The notes: generated by a model not told the origin, from the sequence alone. Positions 42,915 to 52,173 are shown, numbered from the stretch's first letter. The stretch is DNA of 64,000 bases from Macrococcoides canis (GCF_002119805.1 NZ_CP021059.1:434001-498000), one strand, 5' to 3'. Translations and numbers: made by a program.

Positions 42915-44576
42915 TTATTTTTTCCAAATACTTAAAGCAATTTTGGCAAGATTTTCTTGTCTTTTCTTGATATCCTCAATTGTCCATGAACGATGATTAA
43001 TTAAATCATGAGTAATTTTAATTTGAGATGAAGAATAGATTTCTTTTTTTAGGATAAAACCTTTATTAGTAGCACTTCTATTATACTCCTCACCAAGTAA
43101 TGTTAAGTTTCCTAATCGATGTAGATATTCTTCATGTATATCAGAATTGATATCCCAATCTGATGAAGGTTTTTTTGGTAAAATGTGTTCAATATGAACT
43201 TTGCTATTATCGTTAATTATTCTTGTTTCACTATTAAAGTAATTATTAATAGATCTTAATAAATATCTGATTACAGGAGATTTTTTTACCTTAAATTGAC
43301 TAAATGAATATTTAAATTCATCATCTGAAATGATGTCTTTTCTAATTTCTTTTACAATATCCTCAATATTACGTAGTTTTCCATATGATAAATCGAAGGC
43401 AATTCTTGCAAATAAATTTTCATACTTATTTGCAACTTTACCGGCAACAACAAAATTTCGAACAACTAAACTTTCTATAGCTTCCAATACTTCTAATATG
43501 TCTTTTTCATCATAATCTGAACTTATTAATGCTAAGATAATAGGATAATAAGATTTTGCACTTAAAATATGCATCTCCTGAATTTTTTCATTTAATTGTG
43601 AATTAGTAAAATAAATATTTTCTTTTGGATTATTAAAAGCAACATAAGGCTCTGATAAAATAGCTAGTTCATTTACAATATTTAGAGCTATATCTGGTGT
43701 GGTAACTTTTCTGCGAAGAGATTTATACAAATCTTTTTCTCTTATAAATTTGTTTTGAGAATTCCAATAATATCTAATGAATTTTGTTGGTTCATCTTTA
43801 CCTATATTATCAATCATAGTATTCCATTGCTTTTGGATTTCATTAATTTTTGGACCACCGATTCTAAAAACATGATTCTTTAAAAGGTCAGAAGTCTCTA
43901 ACTCTTTTCCTCTTGCGTTAAGTGTTTCAAATATAATAAATGCCTCGTTTATGTCATCCGTTTCTACATACATCACTACCATTTCACGAATTAATGATTC
44001 ATAAAGACTTTTAAGATTAATAAATTTCTTATCTTTAGTTTGTTCATCTATAAAGTTATGAATTTCATTAGTAAAGAATTTATGGGCTTCAATTATACGC
44101 ATTTCAGATTTTGTTAGCTTTTTATTATTAATTGTCATCTTTTCGCTAGATTGAATAAAGTCTCTAAATAAATCATGATCACTCTTTCCTAAATGTAATC
44201 TAAGTTCATTGATAGTACTAGAGAATCTACCAATAAACTTTGAAGTAATATCATCTACTACATACTGGGCATCTTGTGTTTCAAAAGTTTTGAAAGCAAT
44301 TCTGAAAGCATCAAGCAGAATGATAATAGTAGATGTTCTTTGTTGTCCATCAATAATGTATTTTTTCTTATCTTCTTTGCTATTTTTGTGAATAACTATT
44401 TGGCCTAAAAAATGTGATTCAATTTCATCATCATTGTATATTTGTATTAAATCTTCCCATAAATCGTCTAATTGTGATTCTTCCCACGAATAACCTCTTT
44501 GATATTCTGGGATATAGAATATGTCTTCTTGTAAATAAGATTCTACTTTTCTAAATGTTGAATTGATAATTCCCAT
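42915..44576 (-). CDS. DUF262 / HNH (DUF1524) protein, GmrSD-like
   Basis: A 553-residue protein with an N-terminal DUF262 ParB-like NTPase domain (YIPEYQRGYSW, about 21-31, and IIDGQQRTSTI, about 74-84) and a C-terminal DUF1524 HNH-type nuclease domain (HIEHILPKKPSSDW, then RLGNLTLLGEEYNRSATN). This is the architecture of GmrSD-type modification-dependent restriction enzymes, which cut phage DNA carrying modified bases. It is single-chain and at the short end for that class. It diverges from the DUF2075 gene in the defence island and is AT-rich like its neighbours. Confidence 0.82.
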   Translation of the reverse strand: MGIINSTFRKVESYLQEDIFYIPEYQRGYSWEESQLDDLWEDLIQIYNDDEIESHFLGQIVIHKNSKEDKKKYIIDGQQRTSTIIILLDAFRIAFKTFETQDAQYVVDDITSKFIGRFSSTINELRLHLGKSDHDLFRDFIQSSEKMTINNKKLTKSEMRIIEAHKFFTNEIHNFIDEQTKDKKFINLKSLYESLIREMVVMYVETDDINEAFIIFETLNARGKELETSDLLKNHVFRIGGPKINEIQKQWNTMIDNIGKDEPTKFIRYYWNSQNKFIREKDLYKSLRRKVTTPDIALNIVNELAILSEPYVAFNNPKENIYFTNSQLNEKIQEMHILSAKSYYPIILALISSDYDEKDILEVLEAIESLVVRNFVVAGKVANKYENLFARIAFDLSYGKLRNIEDIVKEIRKDIISDDEFKYSFSQFKVKKSPVIRYLLRSINNYFNSETRIINDNSKVHIEHILPKKPSSDWDINSDIHEEYLHRLGNLTLLGEEYNRSATNKGFILKKEIYSSSQIKITHDLINHRSWTIEDIKKRQENLAKIALSIWKK

Positions 44577-44699
44577 GGAAATACTCCTTTTTATATTTAC
44601 ATTAGCATATTACATTATTTGGATCAATTTCATTATTTGAATAATGAAACAAGGAATTATTTGATATAATTAATATAAATTATGCATAGGAGTACATAG

Positions 44700-45719
44700 A
44701 TGGAGAATATTAAAATAAATTACTACGACTTTAATAAAAACGTACTACCAAATATAAATGATCCAGTATTAGATGGTTATCCGATAGTATACATATTAAA
44801 TAATAATTCAGCTAATCCCGAAGCTTACATTGGTCAGACTGTTCAAGTGAAAAGTAGAATGAAAAATCATTTAACGAATAAAGATAGGAAAAAATTAGAT
44901 AAAATGATTTTAATAGGACATGATAAATTCAATCAATCTGCAACCTATGATATAGAGACAAACCTTATTAATCATTTTATCGCTGATGAAAAATATAAGT
45001 TACAAAACAAGAGTCAGACTGCTCACCAAATGACACATAACTACTATGAAAAGTCATATTATCATTCTGTAATTTTTGAAGACATATGGGATAAATTAAG
45101 AAAAGATGGCATTGTGAAGCATACAATAGAGGATATTCGTAATCGAGATGTGTTTAAGCTTTCACCATTTAAGGAACTATCTGAAGCTCAGATGGATTTA
45201 AAAACTAAAATTATAGAGTTCTGTAATAATCACATTAATGATGACAAAAAAGCTGTATTTTTAATAAAAGGTGATGCAGGTACAGGCAAAAGTGTAGTCT
45301 TAAGTTCCACATTTAATACGATTCAAGATTTATCAAAGAACAAGGATTTTTTATATTTAGAAAATATCCTTCAAAATCACCTATATAAAACTAAAAATTA
45401 TCTCTTAGTAAATCATGAAGAAATGCTAAAGACATATAAGAGTATTTCGGAAAGTTTACCAAATTTATTTAAAAATAATTTTATGAAACCAACAAGCTTT
45501 ATAAATGACAGTAAGAAGAAAAAAATAAAAGCTGATATTGTCCTAATAGATGAAGCACATCTCTTATTAACAAGGAAAGATAACTTTAATTCATTTAATG
45601 AAAATAATCAGTTAGAAGAAATCATCAAGCATAGCAAGGTAACTATAATCGTATATGATGAAAGGCAGTATTTAAAAATTAAATCTTCATGGTCTGAAAA
45701 TATATTAAAAAAATATTAA
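44700..45719 (+). CDS. GIY-YIG nuclease plus DUF2075 helicase, N-terminal part (frame broken at 45713)
   Basis: This 339-residue frame holds a GIY-YIG nuclease domain (YPIVYIL about 27-33, AYIGQT about 42-47, candidate catalytic Glu at 86) and the first part of a DUF2075/Schlafen-like SF1 helicase with Walker A GDAGTGKS (191-198) and Walker B DIVLIDEAHLLL. It ends in ENILKKY because of an A7 tract (45707-45713). With one extra A, the frame continues as LKKILKGTNSEEFVLDSQFRM into the frame at 45764-46387, giving one protein of about 562 residues. It is therefore a broken, slipped or mis-sequenced gene. Likely anti-phage nuclease-helicase. Confidence 0.85.
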   Translation: MENIKINYYDFNKNVLPNINDPVLDGYPIVYILNNNSANPEAYIGQTVQVKSRMKNHLTNKDRKKLDKMILIGHDKFNQSATYDIETNLINHFIADEKYKLQNKSQTAHQMTHNYYEKSYYHSVIFEDIWDKLRKDGIVKHTIEDIRNRDVFKLSPFKELSEAQMDLKTKIIEFCNNHINDDKKAVFLIKGDAGTGKSVVLSSTFNTIQDLSKNKDFLYLENILQNHLYKTKNYLLVNHEEMLKTYKSISESLPNLFKNNFMKPTSFINDSKKKKIKADIVLIDEAHLLLTRKDNFNSFNENNQLEEIIKHSKVTIIVYDERQYLKIKSSWSENILKKY

Positions 45720-46387
45720 AAGGTACAAATAGTGAGGAGTTTGTATTAGATAGTCAATTTAGAATGCAAGCTGATCAAGATGTGATTAATTGGTTAGATG
45801 CATTTGTAAATAAAGAGATAAGAAAATTACCATATTCAAATAATGATGATTTTGAATTTAAAATTTTTGAAAACGCAGCTCGAATGCATGAAGCAATTGT
45901 TGAGAAAAATGAAGAATATAAATTATCGCGTGTTGTGTCAACATTTGATTACGTACATAAAAAAGATGGAAATGATTACTTTGTAGATGAGCCTGACTTT
46001 TCATTAGCCTGGAACAGGACTGATTATAAAAGCACTTGGGCTGAAGAACCTCAAACAATTAGAGAGGTTGGATCGATATATACAATTCAAGGTTTTGATT
46101 TAAATTATGTAGGAGTTATACTTGGGCCTTCTATTGGATATGATAAAGAAAATCATTGTTTAAAGATTGATGTAACTAAATATAGAGATACTGAAGCCTT
46201 TAGACAATCTTCTGAAGAAGTTAGAACAAAAGAGGAGCTGATTAAAATGAAAGAACAGATTATCCTCAACTCAATGAATGTTCTATTGAAGCGTGGCGTT
46301 AAAGGTTTATATATTTATGCAAGTAATGAAGATCTTAGAAAAGTATTACTGAATGGAGGTCTTCCTCTTGAATCAGGAAATCATTGA
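45720..46387 (+). CDS. DUF2075 helicase, C-terminal part of the frameshifted gene
   Basis: Continuation of the gene starting at 44700, in the -1 frame relative to the first part. The coding sense begins right after the A7 tract, and the first internal Met (45764) follows the junction motif DSQFRM, a conserved DUF2075 motif (QFRMQ) that would be lost if translation began at the Met. Later motifs include SLAWNRTDYKSTWA and GSIYTIQGFDLNYVGVILGPSIGYD, typical of DUF2075 C-termini. It overlaps the pyrophosphohydrolase start by 20 bases. No RBS supports separate translation of this half. Confidence 0.8.
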
Positions 46388-46661
46388 TTTAATTAATAAG
46401 TTTAGAGAAGAAAGAAACTGGAATCAATATCACAATCCTAAAGATTTATCATTGTCATTAAGTTTAGAAGCGGCTGAACTTCTTGAAAACTTTCAATGGA
46501 TATCAAGTGATGAAGCGGTTAAAAAGAACAGAGAGAATATCGCTGAAGAATTAGCCGATGTATTTATATATGGAATTCAGCTAGCAGAAGAAATGGGATT
46601 TGATATTGAAGAGATAATTAGAGAGAAAGTTAAGAAGAATGGGGAGAAATATAAGGTATAG
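46368..46661 (+). CDS. MazG-like nucleotide pyrophosphohydrolase
   Basis: An all-alpha NTP pyrophosphatase of about 97 residues. The metal-binding motifs are SLSLEAAELLENFQW and ENIAEELADVFIYG. The start is a TTG at 46368, with GGAGG 8 bases upstream; the product then begins MNQEIIDLINKFREERNW like other members, while the ATG at 46353 lies inside the RBS. It overlaps the helicase gene by 20 bases, so the two are tightly coupled. Expected to hydrolyse (d)NTPs to (d)NMPs; in a defence context it could change nucleotide pools. Confidence 0.88.
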   Translation: MNQEIIDLINKFREERNWNQYHNPKDLSLSLSLEAAELLENFQWISSDEAVKKNRENIAEELADVFIYGIQLAEEMGFDIEEIIREKVKKNGEKYKV

Positions 46662-46890
46662 TGCTTTCATAAAAACAAGTAAAAATATATGTTAATTTTT
46701 TCATATTCTCAATATATGACTAATCGATCATTACATTATGAAAGAGACGCTTTTACTATATTTTGTGAGTACGGAAGAAGGCATTACAGAAATTTTCCAA
46801 CTATTTTATTAGAATACGATTATAAATATGGTGTATTAATTGTATAAGACAATAAGAGATAAATAAATTAAGAACGGGAAGCGATTAGTT
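46662..46890 (+). other. Intergenic region before the reverse transcriptase gene
   Basis: A 229-base AT-rich gap. It contains one tiny frame at about 46738-46812 (24 codons, MKETLLLYFVSTEEG...) without a clear RBS. I see no strong hairpin or repeat that would mark a retron-type msr/msd RNA, but an RT-associated ncRNA cannot be excluded by eye. Confidence 0.4.
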
Positions 46891-48537
46891 ATGAGAGACA
46901 TTGATTCAAAACAACTAGCATATAAAATAATGAATGAATTAAAATATAATAAAAGAAATATATACATGTGGAAAGAATTAATCAGTAATGTAGAAAATCA
47001 AAAAAGCAAGAAATTTTTTGAGATTTTAATTGAAAGAATTGAATATGTTAAAGATAATTTAAACGATATTTTACTTGAATGTAATTATATAAATCTTTTT
47101 AAAAAATATTCAGTTTCTAATAAAAGTAATAATACTAATAACAACACAATAAATTTTAATATTGATAATGAAATAAATACTAAAGAAATTAATTATAATA
47201 AATTTTTTATAGCAAATATAGATATAATTATAATAAGTGCTTTATGGATGGAGACTGTTGGAAAACTTATAGATAGTTCACTAAAAAATATTAATTATGC
47301 AAATAGATTAAATAAAAACAGCAATGCATTTTTTAAATATTTTTACTCAGAATATATCAATTATAGAAATGATGCTTTTCAAGCTATGGAACAAATTGTG
47401 GATAATAAAAAAGAAGGGTTGTTAATTCAAAAAGATATAACCAAGTGTTATGACAATATTGATTTAAAATATTTAAAAAATAAAGTTAATCAGTACCTTA
47501 CTAAAGACAAAGAAAAATATTATAGAGAAATAAATGAAGTAATTTTTGCAGTAATAGATATATATAATGAAATGTTAGAAGGAAATACATACTTACCTTT
47601 TGGTTTCTTACCTTCAGGTATTCTTGTTAATTTATATTTTGAAAATCTTGATAATATGATTATAGATGAATTTAATCCAATATCTTATGGTAGATATGTA
47701 GATGATATAACATTTATCATTAGAAAAGATTTTGAAAATGAATATGAAAAAAAAATTAATCGTGTAAACGAAAAAATAGAATTAATAAAAGATAAATTTA
47801 ATGAAGATAAAGAGATAAAATTTAATTTTAATGAAGAAAAAAGTATATTTTTCGTTTTATCAAAAGGAATAGATAGAAATTATTTGAGGAAATTTGAAAA
47901 TGAAATTTCTAAATTTTCTAGCGACTTTAATAAGTTAATAGATGTCAATCACCTTGATGAAGAAATAAGTTCTGCTTATAATATTGTATTAAATCCAATT
48001 AAATTAAATGACTTATTTGAAATCAAAAAAGATAAAAAGACAATTGCAAAGACTATTTCTGCAGTATTATATACTATATATGGTGAGCCGATTCAAAATT
48101 ATGGTAGAAACCATGCACTTTCTAAGAAAATTATTCAAATTATTGACGAAAATATTGATAAAAAAATGTTTATAGAATTATATGATTATTGGCTAGCATT
48201 ACTACTAATAGAAATAACCTCTCTGAAAATGGATTATCGTAATATACATAATGAAGACTTAATTAATTTATCAATATACAAAAAAATAATTAAAATTCGT
48301 GATGAAATAGTTGGTAATAAGTCTATTTCTAATTTAAATTTTACTAAATTTTTAAATCATTACTTAGAAATATTTAATTTAATATTTGGTAATAATAAAA
48401 CTGCTATTGATTTATTAGAGAATTATATATTACCAAAATACAAAAATGAGAATTATAAAGAATATTTTTTGAATTATGACAAACAGCTTAATTATATATA
48501 TAAACTGTCTACACAAAAAAATGTTATGATCATTTAA
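46891..48537 (+). CDS. Defence-associated reverse transcriptase, RT part (frame broken at 48521)
   Basis: A 548-residue frame with an RT domain: motif A LIQKDITKCYDNID (Asp 182 and 188), motif B FGFLPSGILVN (about 237-247), motif C GRYVDDITFI with YVDD at 269-272. There is no maturase or endonuclease domain, so it is not a group II intron RT. The frame stops at 48537 because of an A7 tract (48515-48521). One extra A joins it, through KKCYDHLNINQIIDEF, to the nitrilase-like frame, giving about 877 residues. RT-nitrilase fusions are known as a class of defence RTs (DRT type 1 and relatives). Very AT-rich. The RBS is weak (GGGAAG). Confidence 0.88.
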   Translation: MRDIDSKQLAYKIMNELKYNKRNIYMWKELISNVENQKSKKFFEILIERIEYVKDNLNDILLECNYINLFKKYSVSNKSNNTNNNTINFNIDNEINTKEINYNKFFIANIDIIIISALWMETVGKLIDSSLKNINYANRLNKNSNAFFKYFYSEYINYRNDAFQAMEQIVDNKKEGLLIQKDITKCYDNIDLKYLKNKVNQYLTKDKEKYYREINEVIFAVIDIYNEMLEGNTYLPFGFLPSGILVNLYFENLDNMIIDEFNPISYGRYVDDITFIIRKDFENEYEKKINRVNEKIELIKDKFNEDKEIKFNFNEEKSIFFVLSKGIDRNYLRKFENEISKFSSDFNKLIDVNHLDEEISSAYNIVLNPIKLNDLFEIKKDKKTIAKTISAVLYTIYGEPIQNYGRNHALSKKIIQIIDENIDKKMFIELYDYWLALLLIEITSLKMDYRNIHNEDLINLSIYKKIIKIRDEIVGNKSISNLNFTKFLNHYLEIFNLIFGNNKTAIDLLENYILPKYKNENYKEYFLNYDKQLNYIYKLSTQKNVMII

Positions 48538-49523
48538 ATATTAATCAAATAATAGATGAATTTAATGGTATCGCTGAAGAAAAATTATATAAATCAAAAA
48601 GTAATTATGGTTCTTTGACAAATTCAGAAGACGTAATGAATTTCGATTTAGATATTCCAAATGAAAGTGGATTTAATATTGCTCAAGCTAATATTAATAA
48701 CCCTAAACCACGTAATGATAATTTTATTAAAAATTCTTTAAATTTAGATATAAGAAGTGAAACTACAAATATATTAAATATTACTAAAAGTGAAAATATT
48801 GATATTCTTTTATTTCCGGAACATGGTATTAATTTATCAGATATTCAATTAATCAGTAATTTTGTTAAAAAAAATAAAATTCTAATTATTGGTGGCTTAG
48901 ATTATATATTATTTAGAGAATTCGTACTTAATCTTACAATTGCAATAATACCTTTTAAATATATAAATAATGATAAAGAAATTTATGAGGATTGTGCCAT
49001 AATAATTAAACCTAAGAGTTTTCCGGCTCCAGAAGAGTATGAAGTTTTTAATAATACAACATGTTTAATAAATCAAAATATCAACAGAAAGATGTATATA
49101 CCAGAAAATCCAAATACAATAGGATTTATATATAAAAATATATATCATTCAGTATTAAACTGCTACGAATCTACAGATATGAGTATTAAATATGAATTAA
49201 GTTTGAAGAAACCAGATATGGTTCACATGATAACTAATAATAAAGACATTGCATATTTCAATAATATTGGGCAAGTATTAGCTAGAGAATTAATGTCTTC
49301 AGTAACGATTACAAACTATTCAAAATTTGGAGGAACAATTGTATTTATACCATTTAAAGAAAAATACAAACAAATTGTTTCAGAGCATAAAGGATCTGAA
49401 AACATACATATACATAAATGTTATGTTGATATTCAAAAATTAAAAAATAAAAGATACGATAATCTTGATGATAACTATAGACAAAACCCACCATACTACT
49501 ATTATAAAAATATACGAGGTTAA
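48538..49523 (+). CDS. Nitrilase-like C-terminal part of the RT gene (-1 frame)
   Basis: Continuation of the RT gene; the first internal Met (48615 TTG or later) has no RBS and coding sense is already present from about 48522. The nitrilase fold is recognisable by FNIAQANINNP, LLFPEHGI (Glu), IIIKPKSFPAPEE (Lys) and SVLNCYESTD (Cys followed by Tyr-Glu), which together supply a complete Glu-Lys-Cys triad. It ends TAA just before the membrane protein gene. In RT-nitrilase defence proteins the role of this domain is unknown to me. Confidence 0.8.
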
Positions 49524-49524
49524 T

Positions 49525-50259
49525 ATGATGAAAAATATTATTAATGGAGTTAAGAATTATATTGTTAGATTAAAATTTTTTGACATACTATTTATAGTAG
49601 GAACATTAATGTTATCTATATTTTCTGTTCTTGGATTTACAGGCTTTTGTGCACTATCAATTTGCGCATTAATTTCAGGTATTCTTGCAATATTAATAAT
49701 TATTAGTAAATATATCAATATTCAAAAAAATGGGAAAAAGTTGTATGAAAAAAATATAAATATTAACATAAAATTTGGAAATATATTTAAAGAAAATAAG
49801 TATATAATTCAATGTGAATCTACATTAAGTGATTCGATAGAAAAAGTGTCAAAGGAAAGTGTTCAATACAAGTATTTTCTAAATAATACAGAATTCGAAA
49901 AGAAAAATAAAAAATATAAAAAATATGATTTGATAAGAGTAAATGAAGAGAATAATGCATTTTTATTTATAATTTCTGAATTAGATAAAAACTTTGTTGC
50001 AAAATGTACGATGGCTGAATATGTTGATATAATTGTTAAAATATGTGAAGTAATTGATAGAATTTCAAAAAAAGAAGTGGTAAGTATTACATTAGTTGGA
50101 TCTAATATTAAAATTACTGATGCAAATATGAGTAAAATGGATAAATTACAGTTGATTGTAAATATACTTAAGGTATTTGATTTCAAAAGAGAAACTTCAG
50201 TAAATATAGTGCTACATGAGAGCAAAAAAAATCATTATAATTTATCGTTAATAAATTAA
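49525..50259 (+). CDS. Two-helix membrane protein downstream of the RT-nitrilase
   Basis: A 244-residue protein with two transmembrane helices (about 17-38, FFDILFIVGTLMLSIFSVLG, and about 41-62) and a Lys-rich, cytoplasm-facing C-terminal domain. It starts one base after the RT-nitrilase stop, after GAGG; ATGs at 49525 and 49528 are both possible. I do not recognise the soluble domain. A membrane-anchored partner next to an RT-nitrilase suggests an effector or anchor subunit of the same defence system. AT content is as extreme as in the RT gene. Confidence 0.75.
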   Translation: MMKNIINGVKNYIVRLKFFDILFIVGTLMLSIFSVLGFTGFCALSICALISGILAILIIISKYINIQKNGKKLYEKNININIKFGNIFKENKYIIQCESTLSDSIEKVSKESVQYKYFLNNTEFEKKNKKYKKYDLIRVNEENNAFLFIISELDKNFVAKCTMAEYVDIIVKICEVIDRISKKEVVSITLVGSNIKITDANMSKMDKLQLIVNILKVFDFKRETSVNIVLHESKKNHYNLSLIN

Positions 50260-50571
50260 TTTACTCTTATTTATTATGTTCTTATTCTGATAAAATACTA
50301 TTTTTTAAGTAAATACGGGGATTTATGAAAAACTATATTAGTTTGTACTATGCTAAGCCTACTTGTAAATTAGAGATGAATATAAAATATATTTAGTGGG
50401 TTTTATACTGAAAGTTTTAAATTGTCACTTAATAATTATAAGAACAAACCAATTTTATTGTTTGTATGTATTAAAGATATTATTATAACAACTCATATAT
50501 CAAATATATTTTTTATAATCTTAAATATATGTTTTTAGCTCATACTTTACAAACTCTACACATCCACTTCA
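50260..50571. other. AT-rich intergenic stretch at the island's right edge
   Basis: About 310 bases with no convincing gene and no integrase, transposase, tRNA fragment or obvious att repeat. Base composition returns toward the chromosomal average near 50.6 kb. Confidence 0.5.
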
Positions 50572-50617
50572 CTTTTGCTTAATGTTTGTATTATACGATT
50601 CAAACATAAAACAAAAG
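50572..50617 (+). promoter_or_regulatory. 17-bp inverted repeat, candidate DeoR operator
   Basis: Arms 50572-50588 (CTTTTGCTTAATGTTTG) and 50601-50617 (CAAACATAAAACAAAAG) pair at 15 of 17 positions. Read on the minus strand the right arm has TTTTGTTTTA, the same box found three times before the ABC binding-protein gene (52225-52266). It sits directly before the SD of the phosphoesterase gene. Confidence 0.5.
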
Positions 50618-50634
50618 TAGGAGTGGATTTTTTC

Positions 50635-51453
50635 ATGTTCAAAATCTTGCAGCTAACCGACTTACACTTCGGTGATTTATTACCAGAATCTTCTCATATT
50701 GATCAAGTAACGAAAGCGTTAATCACGCGTTTAATCCATACGAATCAACCTGATTTTATCGCAATTACTGGTGATTTAATCTGGAGTAAGGTGTCTAATA
50801 GTTTAACTACGTTTAGGGATGTGCTTGCATTTATTAATAGTTTTAATATTCCTTTTGCTGCAACGTTTGGTAATCATGATAGCGAAGGTGATTTCAGTCG
50901 TGATGTAATAAACGAAATTTTGTTATCTCAATCTAACTTTATTGAACCGCAAAGCTTGTTTAATGATAATGATAGGCTTTGTTATTATACTGAGCTGGTA
51001 GTCGATGGTCATACGCATCGTTTATACTTTATCGATTCTGGTGATTACGATAAACTGCAAGTGGGTGAGTATGATTATATTACGCATGCGCAGATTGAGT
51101 GGCTTGTAGAAGCGGATAAGGCGTTTATTGGTACGAGTCAATTGTTTATCCATATTCCTATTCCTGAGTATGCGACTGCGAAGTCGCTTGGTTTAGCGGA
51201 GGGGCATCAGGATGAGGAGATTTGCTGTCCGAAGTTGAATACTGGCTTATTTAGTCAGTTGTTATTGAATGGATTATCTGTGAAGGCTATCTATTGCGGG
51301 CATGATCATGATAATGACTTTACTGCTGATTATTGTGGTATTAAGTTGAATTATGGTCGTGTGACCGGATTTAATACGTATGGTAGTTTGCGTCGCGGTG
51401 GTAGAATGATAGAACTTGATGGTAGTGCGTTCACAAGCTATATTGTAGAGTAA
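50635..51453 (+). CDS. Calcineurin-like metallophosphoesterase
   Basis: A 272-residue cytoplasmic phosphoesterase (no signal peptide). The five metallophosphatase blocks are present: TDLHFGD, ITGDLIWS, FGNHDSEG, FIHIPIPEYA and CGHDHDND. The start at 50635 follows AGGAG and gives MFKILQLTDLHFG. The related group acts on phosphomono- or diesters, including cyclic nucleotides and glycerophosphodiesters. It is followed by a DeoR regulator and an importer, which suggests that it cleaves the imported compound. Confidence 0.88.
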   Translation: MFKILQLTDLHFGDLLPESSHIDQVTKALITRLIHTNQPDFIAITGDLIWSKVSNSLTTFRDVLAFINSFNIPFAATFGNHDSEGDFSRDVINEILLSQSNFIEPQSLFNDNDRLCYYTELVVDGHTHRLYFIDSGDYDKLQVGEYDYITHAQIEWLVEADKAFIGTSQLFIHIPIPEYATAKSLGLAEGHQDEEICCPKLNTGLFSQLLLNGLSVKAIYCGHDHDNDFTADYCGIKLNYGRVTGFNTYGSLRRGGRMIELDGSAFTSYIVE

Positions 51454-51465
51454 GGGGGAGTGGGT

Positions 51466-52173
51466 TTGAAGGATCAGCGATTAAATCAGATTATTGAATT
51501 AGTCGAGTCATCTGGCAAGATGTCGGTTAATGATTTGTCAGATATGTTAAAGGTGACGAAGGAAACAATTCGTCGTGATTTGTCTGAGCTTGAGGCAGAT
51601 AAGCGTATTTCTCGTGTACATGGTGCGGCGATTCCGTTTCATAGTGACAGTAAGGAATTATTCTATCATCGTAAGCTATCCGTTAATCTAGATAATAAAC
51701 GCGAGATTGCTAAGCGAGCTGCAGCGTTGATTGAATCTAACGATATGATTGTTGTCGATGGCGGGACTACGACGGTGCATATTCCGGAGTTTTTAAACGA
51801 TATTAAAGGTTTGAAGGTCGTTACGAACTCATTGACATTTGCACTCAAGTTTAATGAAGCACTGGAGAACGGTCGTGTTGAAGGGGAGTTAATTATTCTC
51901 CCGGGTATTAGCTATTACCATCAGAATACAGTTAAAGGTGCACTGACTTTAAGCTACTTACAGAACTGTAACTTTGATAAAGCATTTATTTCATGTGGTG
52001 GTTATACGGACGAGTTCGTTACAGAGTTTGACATTGATGAGACAGAAATTTCTAAGCTGATGATGAAGCAGAGTAAACGTTCATATTTACTAACTGATCA
52101 GTCGAAGTACGGCAAGGTAAGAGCTTTTAAAATTGCTGATATTCACGAATTTGATAAAGTTATTACGGATTAA
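51466..52173 (+). CDS. DeoR/GlpR-family transcriptional repressor
   Basis: A 235-residue regulator. N-terminal HTH (KMSVNDLSDMLKVTKETIRRDLSELE, about 18-43) with the DeoR signature and the RVHGAA wing. The C-terminal sugar-phosphate-binding domain has VVDGGTTTVHIPEF and NSLTFAL, then the ISCGGYT loop. The TTG at 51466 is used because GGGGGAG lies 5 bases upstream; the GTG at 51460 overlaps it. Such proteins respond to phosphorylated sugars, in keeping with a phosphoesterase-transporter operon. Its target boxes are proposed below. Confidence 0.88.
   Translation: MKDQRLNQIIELVESSGKMSVNDLSDMLKVTKETIRRDLSELEADKRISRVHGAAIPFHSDSKELFYHRKLSVNLDNKREIAKRAAALIESNDMIVVDGGTTTVHIPEFLNDIKGLKVVTNSLTFALKFNEALENGRVEGELIILPGISYYHQNTVKGALTLSYLQNCNFDKAFISCGGYTDEFVTEFDIDETEISKLMMKQSKRSYLLTDQSKYGKVRAFKIADIHEFDKVITD

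Noticed and set aside
46738..46812. Tiny frame of 24 codons (MKETLLLYFV...) upstream of the RT
   Set aside because: No clear RBS and too short to support as a gene.
46662..46890. Possible retron-type msr/msd RNA before the RT
   Set aside because: No long inverted repeats or structured block are visible, and the RT architecture (nitrilase fusion) does not match retrons.
42049..50300. A prophage or integrative element
   Set aside because: No integrase, structural, replication or att sequences are visible; only defence-type genes are present.
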